DNA from: Solea solea
Taxonomy: Eukaryota; Chordata; Actinopteri; Pleuronectiformes; Soleidae
DNA: 64,000 nt
Direction of reading: 5' to 3'
Assembly: GCF_958295425.1 (NCBI RefSeq)
Contig: NC_081142.1
Span: forward strand, 3,498,896-3,562,895
Every line of letters starts with the position of its first letter. The first letter of the stretch is position 1. The notes under the pieces are model-generated. The model ran no database searches and was not told the origin of the DNA. It worked only from the letters and a program-made list of their open reading frames with translations. A program made the position numbers and the translations under genes. Of this stretch, positions 23,632-37,511 are shown one piece after another.

Positions 23632-26250
23632 GTGTTCACCTGGAACCAGAACTTTACACAGCAGAACCTTCAGTGACTTTGTGTGGATCACACACCAACT
23701 ACCTCTTTGCATATTGACACGTAACATACACAGCTGTCTTGTGCTAATTCCATTTTTTTTTTTTCCTTTTTCGCATTATTATTGTTTTCTTAACAGAATG
23801 GCTTTAGACACACTAATACCACGACAACAGTAATACAAGGGGAAAAAAAATGTCATCCTGATACAGACAGCACTGAAACCTTTCGACAGGAAGTGCGACT
23901 ACAGCACATCTACCACAATCTAGTTGCAAATAGGTTTTCATTGCACTGCCATGTTTCCACCACAGACTGCTTTTAAATTATAGATTATCTATGAGATAGA
24001 AATGACGTGAAATGACTAAAACTGCCTTGTTCATTGACTATTTAGTTTGGCCCTTTGCTGAGCCTCTAACATGATGGGAGGTGATACTGATGTTTTTCTT
24101 TCTTCTATCTTGAGACACTGCTCGGCCAATTAAAAGTGACATTTTTGTTGCTATGGCATCACCTTGATGAGCTTACGCAATGTCACATTTCAATCACAGC
24201 TGCAATCTTTGTTTTTGTGCCAAGATCTTGTATTTATGATGGAGATGGAGCACTCTGTTTAGTCTTAGGCACATTAAGGCCTGGACTTTGTAATGAAAAT
24301 GCTGTCTCACGCTCCCTGAGCCCTTCTTCTTCAAAAACTTGGCCATTCCATATATTTAGAACTGAGGTCTTGACCTAAACTAGTTGAAGCACCCCCAGAT
24401 CATAACACCGCCCCTACAGGCTTGTATGGTCGGCCTCAAGCCAAACAGTAGAGCAGTGGTCAGCAATTGGTGGCCCGTGGGCCAAAACTGGCCCGCCAGC
24501 ATCAGTATCTGGCCCTGACTCTTTAAAATTTAAATTTCATATTGAGTTCAGAGCTTTTATTCTGAAAAATAGAATTGACAGTAAGCCTAAACTAAATGAT
24601 TGGTTTGAAAAATAAAAATAAAAACACTGCTGTTGTCATGGAGACAGCCAGGTTTGGGGATTAAATGTCCTTAAAATAACTACTTGCATATGTTAGGCTC
24701 TAAATAGAAGCAGTCATTCTTAAAACTGAAATGATGCACAATAAATATGAACAGTACGAGTATCTCACAGTCATTTGTCTTCGTAACACAAGCTGGTGAT
24801 TAAAGACAACGTCCACATTATTGTTACTTTAAGGCAGCAAACGTGGGTTTTGGTTTCTGACAGAAGACGTTTGAAGGCACTTTGTCTGATGAAGATAATA
24901 TTCAATTATTCAATTGCTTACAAAATCATTGACCCTCGAACATATTTTTGTGCTGATCCCTGCAATAGAGTATGTAACTTTTTGGCTGGGCAGTGTACAC
25001 CGTCTATGGTTTCTGCAATTACACCCACTGTCAATCCACCATGAAGTTGGCAGTCTAGAGATTGGTAGCTTATGTGAGGTCATGCGAGAACCACAGGTGA
25101 GAACAAAGCTGCATTTTTGGTGTCAATGCTCGTACATTTCTGATAATCTCCCACTGTGTCCATCATATGTGAAGATATGAAGTAGGAAGTGGGGCCATTT
25201 TGCCATAGATTTGCATACAAATTGACTTTTTACAACAAATCATCCCCTGGTGGTCATTCAAGAGAACAAGATACAAGTATAAGATACTTCTGAAATGGTT
25301 TCACTTTGACAGTCATGGTTCTATAGAGGGTCTTGTATGTTTTTGTTTCAGAAGGAATATCTTCTATCTTCTATATCTTGGAATATCGCAGTCTGCACCA
25401 TCCTGTCACTAAATATTTCACACTAAACCTTAAGAAATGTCTTTCTCATACTCAAGTGGCCTATTAAGCCTTTGAGAGGTAGCAGGAACATTAGAGCACC
25501 GATTGAGCATTCATTTCATCAACTCCGGCTTTTTCTGATTTAACTTAAGACTGAAAATACAGAATAGTCAGATGCATTGAAGACCCTTAACGTAGGCTGG
25601 CTGTTATTTTGAATACATACATGCATTAGTCGTATCCAAATGATGCCTTTAGTTTGTTATGCTGTAGACCAGTGGTCACCAAATTGCATCACTCAGTAAA
25701 AGATCATTGATATAATTTATAAAAAACTGTCACAATCGTTAGGTGTAAGCACTGGAATTAATGTGTATGCAATTGAATGCATAATATTCACAACATAAAT
25801 GGTAAATTGCATAAAATGTAAATATGGTAGCCCTCCTTACTATTCTTGGTGCCCCCTGCCGAACCATAAATTACAATCAACTGTTTTTGTTTAGTGTATC
25901 AACCAGATATGGACCAGTTATGGCAGCCATAAAAACAGGTCTGAATGTTAGTGGTTCTGTCTTGTCGTAGCCAAGTTTAGGTTTTAATCACAGAAAAAAG
26001 CTTTGCTTCTAAAGCGTTCTATTAATCAACTGGTCTGCAACTAGCATCAGAGATAAATGAAGCATTGATACATATGAACTCATTCTTGACCCATGAAACA
26101 TTCATAAGTGCAAGTTTTGCACCATTTGTTACATGAACCTTTGACACCTTTAATTAGTGGAAGAGGAACTAAAAGATAATGTGCGGGTTTGGGGATATAA
26201 TTTTAAATTTTGTCTGCAGGTTGTGTTAAAAAAAGTTGACAATGCAAAAA
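23632..26250. other. Spacer between il12rb2 and serbp1
   Basis: About 2.6 kb with the il12rb2 3' UTR at its start and no gene that I can support. Plus-strand AATAAA words occur near 24610 and 24740 and are possible il12rb2 poly(A) signals. A hAT-like fragment starts near 24454. The ORFs at 24796-25180 have no recognisable content. Confidence 0.5.
24454..24760 (+). mobile_element. hAT-like element fragment
   Basis: Starts CAGTGGTCAGCAATTGGTGG with GGCCCGTGGGCCAAAACTGG next, the type of terminus found in hAT/Charlie-like non-autonomous elements. I could not find the matching inverted end, so it is probably truncated. Confidence 0.45.
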
Positions 26251-26264
26251 CTTTATCGACCATC

Positions 26265-26270
26265 TTTATT
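26265..26270 (-). terminator. Candidate distal poly(A) signal of serbp1
   Basis: AATAAA on the minus strand, about 1.25 kb past the serbp1 stop codon. A closer minus-strand AATAAA lies at about 27368. The GC-richer stretch at 26340-26600 could then be part of a long serbp1 3' UTR. This is inference from position only. Confidence 0.35.
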
Positions 26271-27520
26271 TACTGACAGAGGTCTCTAATAGCAGGGCTA
26301 GAATTCACACATCTGTAGAGCACTTCAGTTGTTCGACACAATGAACGACTGTATTTCTTTCAGAGCAATTATGCAGTGGTGCCACTGTGAAAGCTACAGG
26401 GCGAGTCAACAGTGGAGGAAAAGATCAGCACAGAACACAGCAGAAAAAAACTGACGCTCAGCCGAGTTTACATCTGTGGAAGGACGCTCGAGTGGAGTGT
26501 GTAAACAGTCGGAGAAGGTCTGAGGGAGGACATCTCGACTGTGTAAAGACACTTCCCCTCTGTATCACTCTGAAGTAAAAACAGACTTTGACTTTCACAT
26601 GGTGACTATCAGAGGTGAAATGGGCGAGGAGGATCAGATTTTTAACAGCACCCTAAAATACAGGTAAAACACAAGCCGTGGAATAACTCCACTTCAAAGA
26701 AATCTAGCTGACTCATGATCAATATAGATGTCGTGGCGTTATCACCGGTGTGTTTCTCCTAAATGACCTTAAGTTCCTCCTAACAAATATTCAAGTAAAA
26801 ATATTACCTTAATACAGACCGAGGCACCATTTCATCAATGAATTCAAATGTTGACAGTAATCACTTGATCAAACATCAAGGGGCGTGTCGTATTTGCACC
26901 ATGTGAAATACAGTCACTGAAAGAATTTATGAAAATAGTCAAGATTTACAGGCCGAAGATCATACAAGAATAGACCTCCTGTATAAAATATAAAACAATA
27001 CCCCAGTGCTAAAGAAAAAAAAATCCTTAAATCTCAATGACTGAAGCTGTAACTTCAGAAACAGCTGGTGTGGCAGAGCTCAGGAGCTCGAGCTGTGGCT
27101 CTGCAGTGCTTATTTTAAAAGCAAGCAAGCAATGGCACACACCAAGCTAAAAGATAATCTTATGCTTACATTTCAAAATGCATATTTTCAGCAGCAATTA
27201 CAAAAATTTATCAATGGACAATGCATAACCTCTGAAAAAAATACTGTATGAAAACACCCCTGCTACTTTGTTTCCAAGTACAAAACCTCTACCAATAAGT
27301 TGCTCCAGGGTAGCAAGAAGTCCTTTTCTTTTTTTTTTCTTAATTTTTTTTCCATCTTTGTTTTGTTTTTATTGGGTAAAACTCAGTCCTCACATTGAGT
27401 GTCATAGTTAATGACAGTCTTCTCCATCATTTGACTTTGCTGAAGGATCCAGGAACATGCAAGCCTCGTAGTGGAGGTGCTCAGGAGGCTCCAGTAGGCC
27501 TGAGGAACAGCAGCTGGGGC

Positions 27521-30500
27521 TTAGGCCAGGGCTGGGAAGGCCTCTGGGTCGTCCACATTGGGCACAGACACAGATGACTGCGAGGACAAAAGAACACAAG
27601 TGAAAGTTAAAAAAAAAAAAATGTCATTGATGATAGATGAAAATGGATGTAGTCTTCCAGTTGGGAGGGGGGAAAAAAACAAAATTTTGAGGCCTCAAGA
27701 TTCACAATTTGACCAAAGCTCTGACACATTCTGCAACTAGAAATTCACAGATATCACCTGCAAACAGTCAACCACTGAATGATACTGCTAAAAACATTGG
27801 TGTCCACAAGAGAACGTATATTTTAAAAATGGCCACCATCCTTTGGGGGTTCCGCCTAGAAGGTAATTCCACTGGTTGCAAAAAAATCTATAGAAAAATT
27901 AGCCTAATCCCTACTTCATTTAAACATCATTTGATCACTAGTTTGGGTCTTTGTTAATAGCACATGATTTCGTCAGAAGAACACAGAAGATAAACGATGG
28001 CACATGAGTGGACACCAGTGTGATTGTCTGCTGGTGTAATCTAATAAGAGCCTGCTGATGTCCCTGAACTTCCGTCAGGAAAACATCAACATGGGATTAA
28101 CCAATTTGATTCTGGAGGCTTCAAACAGAGTTTCAATTCTAATGGGAACATAATTTTAAAAACTGACATGTTCAATGAAAGAGCAGCAGGAAGTAGTGAT
28201 TGAGATCACGTTGGAGTCACCCCTTAGTGGCTAGCTGCAATTTCTGTACTTCTAGAGCAGTGAGTTATCTACCTTGTCAGTCCTTGGTGCGCGGACCGGC
28301 CTGATGACTTCACCACGTCCGCGACCTCCCCTGCCACCACGTGGTCCTCCACGTCCGCGGCCTGGGCGGCCCAGCTCTCCAAAGTTGATCTCCAGCTGGG
28401 TCGTAATGTCATTGGCTGGTTTACGGAAGTGGTGCTCATCACCCTCTACCGGCTATCCAAACATAAACAAGGGATGAAAAGATTATTTTTTTGGTAAATT
28501 TACAGCTTTTGTTTTGTTTGAGCAACAGCAGTACGAGTGTTACCTTTGGCTCCTCAACCTCAGGGTCAATCAGAACTCCTTTCTTGGCCTGTGATGGAGG
28601 AATGCAAAACATTACAGACATTTAGTATACTTATCTAAAATCATATTACAAAAACAACAAATGACAACATTTACAAAAGAGGAAGGAAGCACTACATGAT
28701 ATATGCAAAATGACACTTGATTCTCAGTTATCAGTGCCTTCATTTTTCCCTTTTTCTGCAGGTGTCTGCAGAATTAACATCGAGCTGGGATTTTGTTTTT
28801 GAACAAATAAAGGGAAAAATAAAACTTTACCAAGGCCTGCAATCTAACAATTAAACTGGCTCATATGGATGAATTTAATAAACGTTTGCCTAATAACCTG
28901 CTCCATAATAAATATGCAGAACAGGTAAAACAAGAATAACACTATTCACATATGCTTGAAAATAAATTGTTAACACTGTTAGTTTTATTATTCATTTCTA
29001 TAAAGAAAATTGCATCAGAGGAAGAGGTATAAAAATAAATAAATTATAGCTTTACACACATTTGTTAGGTGACAAAACACAGGGACCTTTATAGCAGCTC
29101 ATTCAGACAATGATGGTGGTGTTACCACAAATATGTATGTCACTGACAGGAAACACCAAATTCAAAAACCTTTCGCACCAATCTCGCTGCAGGAAGACTG
29201 CCTGATGAACTCGCACGACACAAGTGAAGGGACTTTCCTTTCACTACAAGTGTTGCTTTCTCTTTGATGCTCATTGTTAAATGTTATTTCTACTGCTATG
29301 GAAGCAACACAATGTTGTGTCATTTAAGATAGAACCAATAACTGGTATTTAGTTTGACTGAGATTTTGACTCACCTCTACTTTGGACTTGTGCAGCACAA
29401 ATCCTTTGTTCCAATCAGCTCCCTCATTTGCTTTACGGATGTTAAATTCAACCTTAGCTCGCTCCTTGTCCTGCACGGCCTTCCACTCATCCAGCGTCAT
29501 CTCCTTGGGGCCTTCTTCCTTTACCTCCTCGGCCTCATTCTCCCTTCAACATACACACAGACACAGACTTGATTATTAACACGAGTGTCATTTAATTATT
29601 TAAAAAAAAAATACAAATTCAGTTTGAGTTACAGAGAGTAGGAAATATTGACGGCAAAGACTTGCCAGAATGTACTAGCTGACGTCTACCAATGCATTTC
29701 CTTTAATAGTGACAAGAACCTTCATTTATCATTAACTGTAGAAGGTACCAGGGCTTTAATTGGGGCAGAGGTGTTAACTTCACATGTAGTGTTTGTGCAG
29801 TATAAAAACAAGGTTCTGTGTTAAAACACGGGATATTTGGAATGCAGTTTGTAATAAAAAGAGTTTTACACCACCACAGCAAGACAGTAAAGCTGAAATA
29901 AACCAAAGTTGCTTAAGCCAGGTTTATATAAAATTGCTGCACAACATTTAATTGTCAAAAAGGCCAGTGAACCTATCAAAAGAGACAAGAATGTTTTAAT
30001 TTTAGAGCTGCAATTAACAATTATTTTGATAATCGATTCATCTGTCGATTAGTTTCTCGATGAATCAATCAATCGGTGTTCGTCAAACCTGGAAATTATG
30101 ATGTTATTCACTTTTAATGATTTCTTTGTTATCCAGAGCAAAGAAATGAAGAAAATACATTTAAGAAGCTCAAAATATCGGAAATCTTGTTTTAATCATG
30201 AAAAAAAGCTTTGAACTGATTAATCGATTAATAACCAATTCATTGTTTCAGCTCTATTTCATTTAACAGGTTGGAACATTAATGTAGAGATTGGGAATGC
30301 AGAACAAAATATGATGTCTGCAAAAAGAAAACTCTACGTACATGGCTGCAAAGAGTTGACTGACCCTTATGTTGTGTAACGGAGTATAAATCAGGATTTG
30401 GGGATAGGCAATAATTAGGCATTGGACACAATACAAACACGCTTTGAAGTTTTCTCTTTTAAACTGCACAATACGTTTAAAATCAGTTGAATATTTTAAC

Positions 30501-33500
30501 CTTCAGTTTGATCTTGGATTATTGTTGTTGATAGACTAAGACTTCTTGACAAACTTCTTGCCATGATTCTGATGAACCGACTCCCCGTCTCCTGGCTACT
30601 TTTCACTCACAGCCATTCTACTCATATGTCCTTGAGGAAAATCTTGATATTTTCTGAAGTCAGGACAAGATAAAAGAACTTACTTGTTCTCAGAGTCAGC
30701 AGGTGGATGCTCTTCTCCTTCAGGGGTTTCTTCAGTGACGTTTGATTGGTCAAGCTCACTACAAAAAAAAGGCCACAATTTAGATGTCAAAGAAATGAAA
30801 CGTTACGAATGATCAAAAAATTACTTGATCAGAACTACTGAGCTCAAAAATGGTATTAAAACCACATTTCTAAATGTATATTACTCAGGTTAAGTATTTA
30901 AGTGTTTCCTAAAAACACAAAATACTTATGTCAAGTGCAAAGCTAAATTACTTTGTTTATACTGTGAGTAAATCATGGGGCAACCAAAGATCTAAGTGAT
31001 AGGTTTGTGCCGAGAAACAAAAAGCTCTTGACATTTTATTAAACAGTTTGCCTTGATGTTTGTGGTGCCAAGACAATTCAAGTTTAACCTAACCTAATCA
31101 AAAGATGTAAAGAAGTTCCCAACATTTACACATAGTTTAATATCCTAAGTTCTCATCAGTGTCATTTTCCATCTGTGGGCAACTTACTTAAGCTCATCCT
31201 TGACGGTTCCCCAGTTGTGAGATCCACTTCCACCACGCTTCTCCTCACCCTTCAGACTACTGAAACAACACTTGCTTTAGCCAGGATAATTTCTCTTTAC
31301 TGCATTAAATCACAAGCAAATGCTGTTTAAGTTTTATTGAACCACTCTTTAAGAGCTGAAAAAGTACTTACGATCGGTCACTGCCACTGTGTCTGTCAAA
31401 TTCACGCTTTCCTCGGGAATCGAAGCCGTCACCGCGACCCATACCACGTCCTCTGCCTCCACGGCCTCCTCTGCCGGCGCTGCTGCTGCCACCACGTCCT
31501 CTCATCGGCCTGTCACCAGTTGGCCTTAAGAGAGACAGACAAACAAACAAAATCTGTCAACTCTAAAGTAAATTTTGTTTCGTGCGCAGCAAAGACAACA
31601 ACCAAGAATGAAAATTAATATTTCCACCATGACACTTTAAATGACAGGGTTACAGAAAAGTGACTAGCTTTTGACTTATGCTGCGTTCCATTTGTAGTCC
31701 GTACTTGGAATTTACAAGGTACCAGAACTCCGGATCAAGTAACCTAAATTGGGATTCCAAGATGGTTGCCAGCATACAAACGGTCCATGTGTAATGACTC
31801 TTCTGTCGTATTTGTTTCACAGTAAGTCAGCCATATGAATAGTATTGCCTACTTTTTAATCATAGACATGTTGCTTCACTGTGTGCCTAAAAGACCAGTT
31901 AGAGTGTTGTTATCAACTGGTATTTCTAAAAATGACTAGCCAAAGAATTGTTTCTGACTACACTGGTGATGTCACTCCCAGTTAGCCAGGGCTGAATGTT
32001 GTTTGAAGTTGGTCTAAATTTGTAAATTTTTTACTTTAAATCAATTATAAACTGATGACGGTAAGGATTCAGGTAAGTTTTTTGGTTATCCATTTCATGT
32101 ATTTACTGTTTAATTAAAACATTATTTATATTTAAAATATACAAGTACAAACACCACATGAAGATTAAAGAAACAGACCATAAGCCTTGAGGTGGGAGTA
32201 TCCTATATCTGCCATCAGCTGTTTCTGCAATTTCTAAAGATCAGCAGTGGCCATAGAAAAACTCATATCAGCAGAACAGTAGTTCGGGCAATATGGACAT
32301 AGTAAACCTTATCAGTGCAAACCACACACAAACAGTTGATGTCCCTACCCACTTTTCACCTCATGGGTAAAACAACAAAACACAGGGTAAAAATAGTTGT
32401 AGTCATGGACTGCAGTTAATAGTTGATTAAATGCCTGCTAATTAAAAAATTAGACTCACTTTTCCACTGAGAATTCACCACCCTCAGGTTTCTCTGCAGC
32501 ATCACCAGCAGGCCTCTCAAAGCGACGAGGGGGCCGCCTGTCCACTGGTCGTCTGTCTGTAGGGGGGCGGCCTTCTCCCTGGCCGCCCTGGGGTCTGGGG
32601 CCTGGGCCTGGGCCTTCACCTTCTGGCTTGCGACCCATTCTCCTCATACCAGCACCTAGGATTGACCACAACAGCAGCATTAGGATACCTATAGGACTAA
32701 TTGAGTTGTACCCTCTGCTGGCCAACAGACTTAAGGAAGAGAGAGGTGGGGGTGGGGTGCCTTGCCATTGTTCTATTTAAATGGAGCAAAAAAATTGAAA
32801 TTAATGAGCAGAATAGAATTCCTTTATTAAATATTGTACAACTGTGTTTTCCAAAAATCTACAATTTTGTGAATGTAACTTTGTGTAGCAGTGACTTTTT
32901 TTTTACATGAGGGGTTTAATCATTCAAAACACAGCTGATTGACATAACATGTTAAACATATTTGAAATGGGTCAAAAACTCTGACAGAGAGCTGATCAGC
33001 TGAATCAGCCAGTTACTGAATAGAGTTAACACCTCTGTAGCCTTTAACCCTCTGTGGCACATGGTTGCCTGTGAATGACTAAGTCCCGCCCCCTGTGTAG
33101 ATCACCAGCTACCAAAATAGACACTGTCCAGAGCATAGCAGCAGCTGGGTGCACCATAGTCTGTGCACCTGTCTCATCTCCTCTTCAGCAAACAGATATG
33201 AACCCACTTGGCAGTCCGTCATAATGAGAATGGCCAACTAACAGCATGAGAGTAGGTTTTCATCTTGGTCATTTCCCAACACTGCTCCACGTTGTAAATC
33301 AAAGTTGGTAAACACAATCTAACATAACAAAACAAAACTCCATGTTTGTAGGGAACGTGACAAGAAATTGGAATATAAAACATGTTTCCATGAAAATCAC
33401 TCATTAAAGTTGATGGTGAATTTCCATTGTTGGAACAATCGTGAATAGAGAAAACGATTACCATTTCATGGAAATTGCTTGAAAAATGATGTCTCGCTTG

Positions 33501-35263
33501 CCAAAATACAGTCCTAGTGATTTATTTCGAAGCTCTACAAGGAGTTGCCATGAGCGGGATTCAGTACCACATGACCACTAGTGAGCCACGTGCGGCTATC
33601 TTAATCGGGTCAAAACATGGACACCAGCCCCTACAACCAAGTTTTGGAATTGTTTAATTGGCTCTTGTTTGTTTGCTGCACAAAATCCCATACTGCAGAG
33701 CATCCGAGTGTTCACCCAGAGTACATTGTTTCTACACTGTGGATCAGTTATGTCTTTGAATTTTTACTTGAGCGCTTAAAGAGTTGTTTTCCTTAAACAT
33801 TGTGCCCATTGATAATCTGTAAGCAACAATCAATGAGTTATAACTCAAACAACCATCATATTTTAAAAGGAAATCAAATATTTGTCAAAATCCATATTTT
33901 AGCCCATATCACCCAAGCCAAGTTTTTGAAACATTTACTGACAACTTAAATGTTATTTATAACATAACATCAAATTAATTTGTAGATTGTTTAACAAACT
34001 AAATAACTTGTTTCAAATTGAAGTAACCACTACAATTTGTATCGTTTGACACCACTAATGTTTGATGTAATAATCTTTCACCCATTTCCTCTATATCTAC
34101 AAAGATGCAGAAATTGAGCACAAACACAAAAAGATTTCCTGACAAAACGACATGGTGGTTGATTATGTAGTTGGAACAGACATTTTAAATAACATTTCAT
34201 TAATTTGTAACTGGCATTACTGTCGGGGAGCAACTCCATATTGACCCATATCTAAACGTTACCAGTCATTCTACACTGATACTAATGTTTTAAAAATAAA
34301 TGTTAGGATAAACGAGCAGGTAAAAGCGTGGTCAGTGAGCCAATGGGAAGTGGCTGTTTGGAGGCTGCGCTTTAACACGCCCCACACGGTGAGCAACCAC
34401 GAGGTTTTCCTCCCAGTGTCCGTGTCAAATTCGGCGGCTCATCCACCACCAGTACAATAACGTTGTGATATTACCATGGGGGGAAAAACACATCGTGTAT
34501 ATATACATTGTGAAAGCATACATTGTGAAATAAAAAAAAAGCAAAAACGTTATAAATCCAAAATTAACATGAGTATTGCAAGCTATCGGCTTAATTTGAA
34601 CAAAGTCGTCAACAAGTGACCTCGTTGAAAGAAACGACATCATTGTAGAGAGGGAAAAAGTGCACATGTTGTAGCCACTTTTCTCTGGTTAACCAGGCTT
34701 TCGAGTTCCACCTGCTCAACAAGGCCGGTGAACGAGACGAGCCAAAACAAGTTCGCTTGCAAACTGTCAATGACTCGCTAAAAAGCCGCGGAGCTGCCGC
34801 CGTAACACGCATTTTAAAAATAAATGGCATCGTTTGCAGACATGACAGCACACTGTGACAAATAAAACCAACCACGCGGACCTCATGTCACGGGGGCTTA
34901 TGAACCAATGCTAACTAGCGAGCAAGCGACCTAGCATGATAGCTAAAACCCCATCCACTGTAGCTTAACCTGAACCTAAAACGCAGAAATGTGTGCTTTT
35001 TTACCCTCTTTCTTGAGTGGCACTGGCGCTTGTGTCTCTTCCTTCTTGTCGGTTAGCGGGACCTTTCGGTCTTTCTGGGACTCCTTCTTCGGGTGTTTGG
35101 CAGCCTGTGCTGCGGTCTTGGCGGCACCAGGAGCAGCAGCCTCCTTCTTCTTCTTCACTTCAGCAAGCTTCATCAGTTCGAACGGATCCGACTCATCGTC
35201 TAATAAATGGTCGAACCGATTGGCTATGGCACAGCCAAAACCTTCTTGCATTTGTCCGGGCAT
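27521..35263 (-). CDS. serbp1: SERPINE1 mRNA-binding protein 1, complete
   Basis: Cytoplasmic RNA- and ribosome-binding protein; the family clamps the 40S mRNA channel of idle ribosomes with eEF2 and binds PAI-1 mRNA. Exons from 5' to 3': 35263-35005, 32655-32460, 31524-31372, 31259-31188, 30758-30684, 29543-29375, 28588-28544, 28452-28273, 27577-27521. The 1206 bases close in frame to 401 aa; the human protein is 408. Recognised parts are the start [17 protein letters not shown] followed by [10 protein letters not shown], a basic ESQKDRK segment, an RGG/GRG-rich region (about 152-203) with [65 protein letters not shown], a second GRGRGG stretch, and the end [14 protein letters not shown]. 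Exon 4 has a CAGTAG double acceptor. It lies tail to tail with il12rb2, as in mammals. Two paralogues exist in some fishes; I cannot assign a/b. Confidence 0.97.
30004..30255. mobile_element. MITE-like element with inverted ends
   Basis: Begins AGAGCTGCAATTAACAATT and ends GTTTCAGCTCT, so the ends are inverted around AGAGCTG. The interior has TTGATAATCGATTCATCTGT and GATTAATCGATTAATAACC, the signature of a very common fish non-autonomous DNA element. It sits in serbp1 intron 5. Confidence 0.75.
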
Positions 35264-35400
35264 GATGGCGCCCCTTCAGCAGGATTCTCCTCCGATTCTA
35301 CGAGGCTTGGTGCGAACACTTCGCTAGGTGAAGCCACAAGATGGCTGGGAAAAGGACCTTCTTCTCTTCCGGCGCGATAGTCATCCGGGACCTCGCGGTT
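35264..35400 (-). promoter_or_regulatory. Probable serbp1 promoter and 5' UTR
   Basis: Just upstream of the serbp1 start codon the sequence becomes CpG-rich. It holds an ETS-type CCGGAAG on the minus strand (about 35376-35382) and YY1-like ATGGCG/AAGATGGC words near 35263 and 35338-35346. There is no TATA box. This is the usual make-up of a housekeeping promoter; the exact transcription start is unknown. Confidence 0.45.
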
Positions 35401-35449
35401 GGCGCGGATGGGGCGTGTAGTTTTTTAGAGAATGAGCCGTTGACGCAGA

Positions 35450-36930
35450 TACAGACAGGGTTGCCAGGTCTGCCAGGTCTGCGGAAAGCTATTCTTTTGT
35501 CTGCATATGTATACATCAGATATCCACTATAAAAATGATTCCCATTCAGAATTGTCATTTCAGATATCCACATCCTCCAAAAACATGTCACCTCTACATT
35601 CACATGTATGAAGTATGTCATTACAGTGTTTTCTAATTCAGTTTTGATATAATCAACTAAATTATGACAATCCATGCTTCCTGTTAGAGATATGTGCAAT
35701 TTAATTCTGGTCATAGTTCCAGGGGAATTGAAAATATCTTGGACTTGGAATAAATGGAATTATGACTAGTCAGAAATTAAAGTATGGGCATCTCAAATAG
35801 AAATGTTCTTGTGTATTCTAAATTACATACACAGAAACAACCGTGCATTTACATAAAAGTTGTTTTGGAGTGTTCCGGAATAATGCATTGACGTAAGGAT
35901 TCACATTAATCTATGGAAAATGGATGTTATCTTTTATTATGAGAAAATGATCATCTATAATCTTCTGAGATCTCCTAATTTTGTATTGGTTTTACATTCA
36001 TTATTTGATCTTTTAAAAATAATGTCTTGGATAAGACTGAATAAAGTAAATAATAAGAAAAAATACACTTCAAAGTAGCCCATTTCCGTGGAAAAACGGC
36101 GGACCTGGCAACCCTGCAGATACAGACAAAGCCAACAGAGCCTACACTACCCACAATGCAGTTCTCCCAACTGTTGCTATCCTCTGTGGGAGTTTATGAG
36201 ACACACTTGTGTTCTTCATGGGGAGTCCCATGAAGAAGAACTCCCCAGAGCTTCCAACATGCCTCTATCACTCTGTGTTAGCTCTAAATATAATTTATGT
36301 TTTTACAACTTTGCCTTTTTCCCTATTCTCATTTCTCGGAGTGTTTTTATTGTGCTAAAAAAAAACAAATATAGCTGATGAATTGAACACATTTTGAACA
36401 CAAAATGTGCATTGACCTGAAATAAAGTTGTTGTTTTTTTGAAAATAAATATTAACTGCTAAAATACGAGGCAAACATTAGGTGCATGCTAACTGTTTGT
36501 ATTAAAGTAAATAAACAGTAAGTCACTAATGCATGCATGTTTATTGTCATTGTGGCTCAGAACAAGCATTCATGTGACACTGAGCCACAGGCCTTTTTAA
36601 CCCTGCATTTAGCACTAGTGTAAACATTTCACACTTGAGTCAGCCCCTGGAGTAGAAACCTGATATACAGCAAATATGCATTTATTGTATGCACAGACAG
36701 TGTGTTAGTAGTAGTAGTAGTGTTAGTTACATGGCTCCATAATAGTGGCTAAAGCCCAGTCACAGATATTTAAAATAATGTCTGGTTCCCAAAGCCAATG
36801 CTTGCATTTTCCCTTAAATTCCAATGTTTTTTCTATATTTTTACACACTTAAAAACACAATACAATATTTAACAAGAGTAATATTGAGGGTAGAACAAAT
36901 AAACCTTTTGGACCAATATGTTTCATTATT
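35450..36930. other. Spacer upstream of serbp1
   Basis: About 1.5 kb of AT-rich sequence with no recognised gene. Short ORFs (35341-35532, 36088-36378) lack known domains and splice context. A GTAGTAGTAG microsatellite lies near 36707. Confidence 0.45.
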
Positions 36931-37115
36931 CTTCCATCCATTTTCTACCACGTTATCCTCCACATGATAAAGTCACTATAACTTATGACCACCAGTCCAT
37001 TGCAGGGCCAGCATATAGAGAATAATCCTAAATTGAATCCTAGATTTTGCATGTTTTTGTACTGGGGGAGGAAGCCAGAGTACCTGGACCGAGGGCCTCT
37101 TTGTGTGACCATCTT
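36930..37115 (-). mobile_element. tRNA-derived SINE, 3' part, minus strand
   Basis: Reads as the reverse complement of a very common fish SINE: TTCCATCCATTTTCTACC (tail), CACCAGTCCATTGCAGGGCC, then GCATGTTTTTGTACTGGGGG and AGGAAGCCAGAGTACC. It lies in inverted orientation to the copy at 37254-37511. Confidence 0.75.
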
Positions 37116-37253
37116 GCCGTTAGACCATCTTGCCGTTAGGCAATTAATTAATTGCCAAAGTACAACAAAGTAAAGGCATACTTTGATGTGGACATTTAGT
37201 GTCAGTGTCCTTTCTTGCACCATTCAAATACTGAATTCAATTTATGGGACTGG

Positions 37254-37511
37254 TGGGTGGGGTCACACAGCGGTGTAGTGGTTAGCACTTTTGCATTGCA
37301 TCTGCATGGAGTTTGCATGTTCTCCCAGTGTGTGTGTGTGTGCATGGGCTTTCTTCATGTGCTCCAGTTAACTGAACACTCTCAATGGCCCGAAAAATGT
37401 GAGAGTGATAGGTTGTGAGGGCTCTGCGATGGACTATTGACATATCCAGGGTGTACCCCACCTCTCACCCTGTGTCAGTGACCGGCGACTATAGATGAAA
37501 GGATGGATAGA
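37254..37511 (+). mobile_element. tRNA-derived SINE, near full length
   Basis: The head CGGTGTAGTGGTTAGCACTT is followed by GGAGTTTGCATGTTCTCCCA (core), GCTCTGCGATGGACTATTGA and CCAGGGTGTACCCCACCTCT, and a GATGGATAG tail. Same family as the minus-strand copy 140 bp to the left. Confidence 0.8.

Noticed and set aside
25670..25720. hAT-like terminus (CAGTGGTCACCAAATTGC)
   Set aside because: Same orientation as the fragment at 24454 and no matching inverted end, so the two do not define one element.
26387..26578. 63-aa plus-strand ORF
   Set aside because: No domain; the stretch fits better as distal serbp1 3' UTR on the minus strand.
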